This document shows, piece after piece, positions 53,357-59,471 of a DNA stretch of 59,471 bases. Position 1 is the first letter of the stretch. Each line of letters opens with the position of its first letter. Under the pieces are notes generated by a model that had not been told where the DNA came from, searched no databases, and saw only the letters and a program-made list of their open reading frames with translations. Made by a program: the position numbers and the translations under genes. Source of the DNA: Pantoea wallisii (lineage in GTDB: Bacteria > Pseudomonadota > Gammaproteobacteria > Enterobacterales > Enterobacteriaceae); contig NZ_MLFS01000023.1 in assembly GCF_002095485.1 (NCBI RefSeq), positions 1 to 59,471 of the forward strand, read 5' to 3'.

Positions 53357-53890
53357 ATGCTCTGGTTATGGAATACGCTCATCCTGCTGGCGACCGTGTT
53401 GTTAATGGAAATCATTGCGGCGCTGTCGCACAAGTACATCATGCATGGCTGGGGATGGGGCTGGCACCTGTCGCATCATGAACCGCACGACAGCAAATTT
53501 GAACTTAACGATCTCTATGCGGTGGTCTTTGCGCTGCTCTCGATTGGCCTGATCTATGCGGGCGTCAACGGCATATGGCCACTGCAGTGGATAGGCGCGG
53601 GCATGACAACCTACGGCGCGCTCTACTTTATGGTACATGATGGTCTGGTGCATCAGCGCTGGCCGTTTCGTTATATCCCGCGTAAGGGCTATCTGAAACG
53701 ACTCTACATGGCGCACCGGATGCATCACGCTGTGCGCGGGCGGGAAGGGTGCGTCTCCTTTGGTTTTCTCTACGCCCCGCCGCTGCATAAGCTCCAGGCG
53801 ACGCTGCGCGAGCGCCACGGGCGTAAACCTAACGCGGGCGCTGCCACAGCCCCACCGGACGCGCCTGGGGACGAGAAACGCGCGAAGTAA
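53357..53890 (+). CDS. crtZ: Beta-carotene hydroxylase CrtZ
   Basis: 177 residues from ATG 53357, matching other Pantoea CrtZ starts. Di-iron membrane enzyme that turns beta-carotene into zeaxanthin. Four His boxes are present: HKYIMH, HLSHHE, HDGLVH and HRMHH. Hydrophobic helices near 3-22 and 56-75. It is convergent with crtB and the two coding ends overlap by 62 bp. The last 30 residues are variable. Confidence 0.97.
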   Translation: MLWLWNTLILLATVLLMEIIAALSHKYIMHGWGWGWHLSHHEPHDSKFELNDLYAVVFALLSIGLIYAGVNGIWPLQWIGAGMTTYGALYFMVHDGLVHQRWPFRYIPRKGYLKRLYMAHRMHHAVRGREGCVSFGFLYAPPLHKLQATLRERHGRKPNAGAATAPPDAPGDEKRAK

Positions 53891-54758
53891 GCGCCATGCC
53901 GGCGCCTTTTACCAGCAGCGCCAGCTTCTCTCCCTTGCTGGTGCGTTGACGCGCATCCCACGCCCGTGGGCCTGCATGCTGCACTTTCACGCCAATCTCA
54001 CGGTAAACGCCGCGCGCGGTGGCAATCGCCCAGGCGGAGCGGAGCGGCAGATCCGGCAGGCCGCTACGCGCCGATTGGTAATAGGGTTCTGCTTCGCTAA
54101 CCAGCCGCGCCGCCAGCGGTGCCAGTGCAGCGCGATGCTGCGGGTCGGCCAACTGCTCGCTGCGCAAGCCGGCCTTATCCAGCCAGCTACGCGGCAGATA
54201 GCAGCGCCCATTCTCAGCGTCCTCAACGATGTCACGGGCAATATTAGTCAGCTGAAACGCCAGACCTAAATCACAGGCGTGATCGAGTATGGCTTCGTCG
54301 CGCACGCCCATGACTCGCGCCATCATTAAGCCCACGACGCCCGCCACGTGATAGCAGTAGCGCAGCGTATCATCGAAACTGTTGTAGCGTTCGTCGCGCG
54401 TATCCATGGCAAAGCCCTCCAGATGATCAAACGCCAGCTGCTGGGGCAGATGGTGCGTTAAGGCCACTTCCTGAAATGCGCGAAAGGCGGGCTCATCCAT
54501 ATGGGCGCCGCTGTAGGCGCGGCGGGTTTCAATTTGCAGATGTAGCATGCGCGCCTGCGCATCAGCAACCTGATGTTGCGTGCCGCCTTCGCCCAGCGTT
54601 TGACCATCAATCACATCATCACAGTGGCGGCACCAGGCATAAAGCATCAGCGTGCTGCGGCGCGTGGGCGGATCAAACAGTTTGGCGGCGGTGGCGAAGC
54701 TCTTTGAGCCCAGCGCCATGGTTTGGGTGACCTGCTCAATCAGCGGCGGCTGGTTCAT
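53829..54758 (-). CDS. crtB: Phytoene synthase CrtB
   Basis: 309 residues. Joins two GGPP into phytoene. Both Asp-rich motifs are intact: DDVID near residue 43 and NIARDIVEDAENGRCYLP in the middle. Its ATG overlaps the crtI stop (ATGA). Last gene of the crtE-X-Y-I-B operon. Confidence 0.97.
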   Translation of the reverse strand: MNQPPLIEQVTQTMALGSKSFATAAKLFDPPTRRSTLMLYAWCRHCDDVIDGQTLGEGGTQHQVADAQARMLHLQIETRRAYSGAHMDEPAFRAFQEVALTHHLPQQLAFDHLEGFAMDTRDERYNSFDDTLRYCYHVAGVVGLMMARVMGVRDEAILDHACDLGLAFQLTNIARDIVEDAENGRCYLPRSWLDKAGLRSEQLADPQHRAALAPLAARLVSEAEPYYQSARSGLPDLPLRSAWAIATARGVYREIGVKVQHAGPRAWDARQRTSKGEKLALLVKGAGMALTSRVSRPQARPVGLWQRPR

Positions 54759-56236
54759 CCGGCGAGATCCTCCAGCATCAGCTGTGCGGTGGCTTTCGCC
54801 GAGCCAATTACGCCGGGCACGCCCGCGCCGGGGTGGGTACCCGCGCCGACGAGGTAGAGATTGCGGATATCGGCATCGCGATTGTGCGGCCGGAACCAGG
54901 CGCTTTGCGTCAAAATGGGCTCAAGCGAAAACGCGGAGCCCTGATGCGCATGCAGCGTGTCGCGGAAATCAAACGGCGTAAACATTTTGTGGGTAACCAG
55001 TTGCTGTCGCAGGCCCGGCATATAGTGCTCCTCCAGATAAGCAAAAATGCGATCGCGTAAACGCGGTCCTTCCTGATGCCAGTCAATCGCTGCCGTGCCC
55101 AGATGCGGCACGGGCGCCAGGACATAAAAACTGCCACACCCTGCGGGTGCCAGCGAAGGATCGCTGCTGCAGGGGGCGTGCAGATAAAGCGAGAAGTCGT
55201 CAGCCAGTTGATCGCTATTAAAAATTTCATCAATCAGCTCACGATAGCGCGGCCCAAAGCACACGGTATGGTGTGCCAGCTGCGTATGGGGCTGATTCAG
55301 GCCGAAATAGAGCACAAACAGCGAGTTGCTCATGCGTTTACGCTTCAGCGAGGCGGCCCGCTTGCGGGCAGCCGGATGCGCAGGCAGCAGGCGATCGTAG
55401 GTGTGCACCACATCTGCATTGGAGGCCACGGCGGCCGCGTCAAACCGGCGGCCATCTTTCAGTTGTACGCCGCTAATGCGATTGTTTTGCGTCTCCAACT
55501 GGCTCACTTCCGCGTTCAGCAACAGCTCGCCTCCGAGATCGCGGAACAGCTGAGCCATCCCTTCCACCAGCGCGCCCGTACCACCGCGCGGGAACCATAC
55601 TCCCCATTCGCGCTCCAGCGCATGGATTAAGGTATAGATCGAAGACGTTGCAAAAGGATTACCGCCAACCAGCAGCGAGTGAAAAGAGAAGGCCTGACGC
55701 AAGTGATCGTCCTGAATAAACTTCGCTACCATGCTATAGACGCTGCGCCAGGCCTGTAAGCGGCCAAGCTGCGGGCCGGCACGTACCATGTCGCGGAAAT
55801 TGAGGAACGGCACCGTACCGAGCTTCAGATAGCCCTCTTTGAACACATCCTGTGAATAGGCCAGAAACTGACGATACCCGGCCACATCCTGCGGGTTAAA
55901 GCGGGCAATTTGCTGCTCCAGCCGGGCCTGATCGTTGTCGTAATCGAGCCGCGCGCCATCTTCCCAGCACAGGCGATAGAACGGCGTGACGGGCATCAGG
56001 TCAACATAATCGCTGAGCTTACGGCCTGCGGCGGTAAACAGCGCTTCAATCGCGCTGGGATCGGTGATGACCGTCGGACCGGCATCAAAGGTAAAGCCCT
56101 GATCCTTCCAGGCGTAAGCGCGGCCACCGGGTTTATCACGCTGCTCCAGCAGGGTGGTTGGAATGCCCGCGGTCTGCAGGCGGATCGCCAGCGCCAGGCC
56201 GCCAAAGCCCGCGCCAATCACATAAGTGCGTTTCAT
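54755..56236 (-). CDS. crtI: Phytoene desaturase CrtI
   Basis: 493 residues from ATG 56236. FAD enzyme that makes lycopene from phytoene in four steps. FAD site YVIGAGFGGLALAIRLQ at the start and the C-terminal signature GAGTHPGAGVPGVIGSAKA. Its ATG shares a base with the crtY stop (TAATG). Confidence 0.97.
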   Translation of the reverse strand: MKRTYVIGAGFGGLALAIRLQTAGIPTTLLEQRDKPGGRAYAWKDQGFTFDAGPTVITDPSAIEALFTAAGRKLSDYVDLMPVTPFYRLCWEDGARLDYDNDQARLEQQIARFNPQDVAGYRQFLAYSQDVFKEGYLKLGTVPFLNFRDMVRAGPQLGRLQAWRSVYSMVAKFIQDDHLRQAFSFHSLLVGGNPFATSSIYTLIHALEREWGVWFPRGGTGALVEGMAQLFRDLGGELLLNAEVSQLETQNNRISGVQLKDGRRFDAAAVASNADVVHTYDRLLPAHPAARKRAASLKRKRMSNSLFVLYFGLNQPHTQLAHHTVCFGPRYRELIDEIFNSDQLADDFSLYLHAPCSSDPSLAPAGCGSFYVLAPVPHLGTAAIDWHQEGPRLRDRIFAYLEEHYMPGLRQQLVTHKMFTPFDFRDTLHAHQGSAFSLEPILTQSAWFRPHNRDADIRNLYLVGAGTHPGAGVPGVIGSAKATAQLMLEDLAG

Positions 56237-57402
56237 TATTTCTTCCCTGGTATCGGTGAGGTCTGCAACAGTGCGCGTACCGCTTCGCCAACGGGCACCG
56301 GCGGTTTGCCACACAGAATGCGTGCTTTATCACGAAGCTGAAGCTGCCCGGCATAGAAGCGGCTGATGAGTCCGGCATCGAGCCGGTAAAAGCGCTGCAT
56401 CACGCGCCAGCGGTTTTCAGGCCGTCCGGCGAGAAACAGCATTCGGTTGAGCAGACGGAAAAAGCGCTGCTCACGCCAGTGCTGGCGGGCAAACGTCTCA
56501 ATGCGCTGACTGAGGTGTGCGGCATCCGCCGGCAGATCACGGGCGATAATCTCAGCAAGCGCCACGGCTGCGGGGAGTGAATAACCGGTAGTGGCGTGGA
56601 ATAAGCCTGCACGCAGGCCGCTGCAGGGTTGACCACGCTGCTGCTGCCAGAAGCGATCGATATCGCCGCTGAGGGTGATCGGCAGCGAGCCGCGCTCCTC
56701 ACGCAGAAGCTCAAGCGGTGTCCAGCCGTGCTGCTGCGCATACTCAGTAATATTGCGCCGTGCCTGCGCCTCATCCAGCGCTGACTGATTAATGTAGTGA
56801 GTGTCTTCGATCAACAGGCGATCGGCGCTGAGCGGCAGCGTATAGACAAACCGGTAGCCGGCCTGCTGATCAACAGTGGCATCCATCAGAATCGGCTGCT
56901 GTAAACCATGCGGTTGTGCCAGCTGCCACTCTTGTCCGACAAATGCCTGATAGCCCAGCCGCAAATGCGGGACAGCCTGCAGACCGCGACCATCAATGAC
57001 CGCACGAGCCGTCAGCACCTGACCATCAGCCAGCGTCACAGAGCCCGGCGCGACCACGCTGACCGGCGTCGCGGTGCGCAGATCGTCGCCCAGCACGGTA
57101 CAGAGATGACGGGCAAACGCCTCTGAGGCGATCGAGCAGTACTCACCGGTTACATTGCGCCGCAGGTCCGGAAAGCGCACCTGATAACCCGGCCAGCGTG
57201 CTGAGATACAGGGCTCCAGCCAGCGAAACTGCGCAGCAGTGAGATCGTCACGATGAAAAGACCAGGTATGGTTGCCTGCCGGATGCGTCTGGCTCTCCAG
57301 CAGCAGAATGCGTAGCTGCGGCTGTAACTGGCGCAAACGCAGGGCTATTAACCCATTTGCCAGGCCCGCGCCTACCAGAATCAGGTCATACTGTTCACGC
57401 AT
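56236..57402 (-). CDS. crtY: Lycopene beta-cyclase CrtY
   Basis: 388 residues from ATG 57402. FAD-binding start DLILVGAGLANGLIALRL; substrate-acid region FVYTLPLSADRLLIEDT. Makes beta-carotene. Its ATG overlaps the crtX stop (TGATG). Confidence 0.97.
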   Translation of the reverse strand: MREQYDLILVGAGLANGLIALRLRQLQPQLRILLLESQTHPAGNHTWSFHRDDLTAAQFRWLEPCISARWPGYQVRFPDLRRNVTGEYCSIASEAFARHLCTVLGDDLRTATPVSVVAPGSVTLADGQVLTARAVIDGRGLQAVPHLRLGYQAFVGQEWQLAQPHGLQQPILMDATVDQQAGYRFVYTLPLSADRLLIEDTHYINQSALDEAQARRNITEYAQQHGWTPLELLREERGSLPITLSGDIDRFWQQQRGQPCSGLRAGLFHATTGYSLPAAVALAEIIARDLPADAAHLSQRIETFARQHWREQRFFRLLNRMLFLAGRPENRWRVMQRFYRLDAGLISRFYAGQLQLRDKARILCGKPPVPVGEAVRALLQTSPIPGKK

Positions 57403-58676
57403 CAGGTTGCCTCCGCCAGCACAACTTGTTGTTGGCACAGTGCCTGCTCAACGATATCCGCTGCCCGCGCGCTGCCGCCGGCGCGCTGTAGCTGAGCCTG
57501 CATGGCTGACATGCGCAGCCGATAACGTGAGTCATTGAGTAAGTGTTGCAGATGACGCTCCAGAACCTTAACGCGACTAAAACGCGAAGCGCGGCGGCCA
57601 ATGCCGTGCCATTCGATACGGGCGGCGACACCGGGCTGGTCAAACGCGATGGGCAGCGCCAGCATCGGCGTGCCGCACGCAAGTGACTCCAGCGCGCTGT
57701 TCAGACCTGCGTGGGTGATGAACACCTGCGCATGCTGCAGCGCCGCACGCTGATCGACAAAATCCGTAACCCAGGCAGCCCCGGCCAGCTCCAGCTGACG
57801 CACCTGCCGGGTATTTAATCCACCGCAATGGGCAACCACCAGCGACAGGCCCTGATTACGGCAGGCCTGCGCCAGGCGCATAAACAGGCGGAAACGGCGG
57901 CCCTGCAGTGTACCCAGCGAGGCATACACCACCGGCTGGCGCAGGCCAGGCCAGGGGGCGGGCAGTTCGCCGGCGGGGCTCTCTGTTCGCAGGGGCACCG
58001 AATGGAAGCAGGCGGGTAAGTGGTGGCGCGGAAAATCAAAGGCGGGTACCAGTTGACTGATCTGCGCCAGCGGCGACAGACACTGATGCAGACCATGGCG
58101 CGTTGTCAGTCCGAAGGCGCGCGCATGATGCGCAATCACCTCGCCGTGACGACGCATAAGCCGGTCATATATATCGCTGCTGGCCTGGAAACGCTTCAGG
58201 TCTTTCTCATTCTGCCCAAAGCGGAACGACATCACAGCCAATGGGATGCCGACTTCACGGTTAACCGGCAGGGCGCAGGCTACCGAGACAAACGGTAAGC
58301 CCAGCGCTTCGGCCACTAAACCTCCTGCGGCTTCCATTTGATCGGCAATCACGCCATCAACGTTGAGCGCAGTTAATACCTTTGGTAACTCGCGGCACAG
58401 CATATCGGTTGCAGACGCCAGATCGCGAATCACCCGAAACAGCGATAAGCCGCCGGGTGCGGCGAGGCGCTGCAGCGCTGCCGCCAGCGAGCCTGCCGGG
58501 TGTGTTTGCTCTCCCACCACAACAAAATTGATCCGCTCATCACTCAGCAACGTGCGCGCATCTGCCTGTTGAATAAAGGTGATGTGATGTCCGCGCGCCA
58601 GCAACGCCTGCGCCAGTGCCTGCAGCGCCTGAAAGTGGCTGTAAAGCGGTGGCGCGATAACGGCAAAATGCCCCAC
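57402..58676 (-). CDS. crtX: Zeaxanthin glucosyltransferase CrtX
   Basis: 424 residues from GTG 58676. GT1 enzyme that adds glucose from UDP-glucose to zeaxanthin. The C-terminal UDP-sugar region VFITHAGLNSALESLACGTP is intact. It starts 8 bp after crtE; no idi gene is placed between them, unlike the P. agglomerans-type cluster. Confidence 0.96.
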   Translation of the reverse strand: MGHFAVIAPPLYSHFQALQALAQALLARGHHITFIQQADARTLLSDERINFVVVGEQTHPAGSLAAALQRLAAPGGLSLFRVIRDLASATDMLCRELPKVLTALNVDGVIADQMEAAGGLVAEALGLPFVSVACALPVNREVGIPLAVMSFRFGQNEKDLKRFQASSDIYDRLMRRHGEVIAHHARAFGLTTRHGLHQCLSPLAQISQLVPAFDFPRHHLPACFHSVPLRTESPAGELPAPWPGLRQPVVYASLGTLQGRRFRLFMRLAQACRNQGLSLVVAHCGGLNTRQVRQLELAGAAWVTDFVDQRAALQHAQVFITHAGLNSALESLACGTPMLALPIAFDQPGVAARIEWHGIGRRASRFSRVKVLERHLQHLLNDSRYRLRMSAMQAQLQRAGGSARAADIVEQALCQQQVVLAEAT

Positions 58677-58684
58677 AGGCGCGG

Positions 58685-59471
58685 TCAGCTGAACATCGCC
58701 AGCTGTTGATTAAACAGGGCGTGCATATAGTGACGGGTGGCTACGCCACGATGACAGGCGTCAGCCAGATGGGCGTCAGCGCTGCGTAAATGGTCGCGCA
58801 GGCGGCGCTCGGCGCCCTCTACACCCAGCATCTGCACCAGGGTAGATTTACCTTTATCCTGATGCACATCTTTGCCGGTGTGTTTACAACCGTCGATAAG
58901 ATCATCAAGCAGCTGAAAAGCCTGGCCGAGCTCCTGAGCAAAATAACTGAGCTTTTGCCGCATCAGCGGCGAGGCATCGGCCGCAATCGCCGCCATCTGC
59001 AGCGTGGCGCGAAACAGCACGCTGGTTTTCAACTCGTTAGTGAGGGCGATCGCATCCGGGCTACGGTTTTGCGCCCCTTCGTGCAGATCCTGAAACTGAC
59101 CCTGTACCAGGCCCTGCAGCCCTACAGCGGATGAGAGTTCAGCAATCGCTTCAGATTTTTGCAGTGCCGCTAAACCGGGTGCGATGGCAATCACTTCAAA
59201 AGCGCGACTGAGCAGCGCGATAGCGGCCAGAATTGCCACGTCTTCGCCAAACTCACGATGTACCGTTGGGCGACCGCGCCGCATCTGCGCATTATCCATT
59301 GAGGGCATATCATCGAGTATCAGTGAAGCGGCATGAACCATCTCAACCGCACAGGCGAGATCAAGCACCGCGCGCTGCTCTAAATTGCAGCCCATATCGC
59401 GTGCGGCCAGCACCAGCAACAGCGGACGAATACGTTTACCCGGTGCCAGCGTGCCCGCACGCATGGCGGCG
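58685..59471 (-). CDS. crtE: GGPP synthase CrtE (5' end outside window)
   Basis: About 262 codons seen; the N-terminal 40 or so residues lie beyond the edge. Trans-isoprenyl diphosphate synthase giving C20-PP for the pathway. First Asp motif DDMPSMD, second LLDDLIDG, both intact. First gene of the operon; its promoter is not in the window. Confidence 0.96.
   Translation of the reverse strand, partial: AAMRAGTLAPGKRIRPLLLVLAARDMGCNLEQRAVLDLACAVEMVHAASLILDDMPSMDNAQMRRGRPTVHREFGEDVAILAAIALLSRAFEVIAIAPGLAALQKSEAIAELSSAVGLQGLVQGQFQDLHEGAQNRSPDAIALTNELKTSVLFRATLQMAAIAADASPLMRQKLSYFAQELGQAFQLLDDLIDGCKHTGKDVHQDKGKSTLVQMLGVEGAERRLRDHLRSADAHLADACHRGVATRHYMHALFNQQLAMFS

Overview
The window looks like a piece of a large accessory replicon of a Pantoea-type enterobacterium (Erwiniaceae). 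The main evidence is a zeaxanthin diglucoside cluster in the order crtE-X-Y-I-B on the minus strand with crtZ convergent, and many enterobacterial-style genes (bluF, ycgZ, yciG, yciE, yaiL, ylaC and yghA homologues). In Pantoea such a cluster usually sits on the large plasmid LPP-1. No replication, partition or conjugation gene is visible here, so plasmid location is inference.

Layout. 1-14.5 kb: regulator/target pairs, mostly divergent: TetR/RidA, SDR/LysR, two ASCH-domain proteins around a GNAT, an orphan AT-rich gene, HxlR (frameshifted)/MFS, a cupin, a small DUF1471 protein, MFS/LysR, DUF2243-CtaG, and a NemR-like repressor with a DJ-1/PfpI protein. 14.5-25.5 kb: BluF blue-light receptor, small proteins, an AlaX-type editing protein, a cold-shock-domain protein, an RluA-like synthase, YaiL, a YghA-like reductase, two DUF2382 stress proteins, and FtrA/rhodanese. 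25.5-30 kb: DUF4142 protein and a LacI-controlled transporter/isomerase operon. 30-43 kb: signalling and stress: diguanylate cyclase, GAF-GGDEF-EAL protein, a chemoreceptor (frameshifted), YlaC, MocR, a Cys-rich copper-binding protein, YciG, YciE, and a ParD-like/Map operon. 42.6-53.2 kb: YgdI/R lipoproteins, YcgZ/YmgB connectors, TetR/SDR, MarR/CLC channel (frameshifted), MFS/TetR, a second chemoreceptor, ArsR/CynX-like MFS. 53.3-59.5 kb: carotenoid cluster, with crtE running off the window.

How genes work together. BluF, the YcgZ/YmgB-type connectors, two c-di-GMP proteins and two chemoreceptors suggest light- and signal-dependent control of surface life, with the carotenoids giving photoprotection. 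Many regulators have palindromes in their own or divergent promoters: triple TetR boxes, NemR-type boxes, tandem LacI boxes, and MarR and TetR boxes.

Three genes (HxlR, a chemoreceptor, the CLC channel) each need exactly one extra base to restore a full-length frame, and each defect lies in a short run of identical bases. This pattern fits assembly errors at least as well as real gene decay. I saw no insertion sequence, CRISPR array, tRNA or rRNA.
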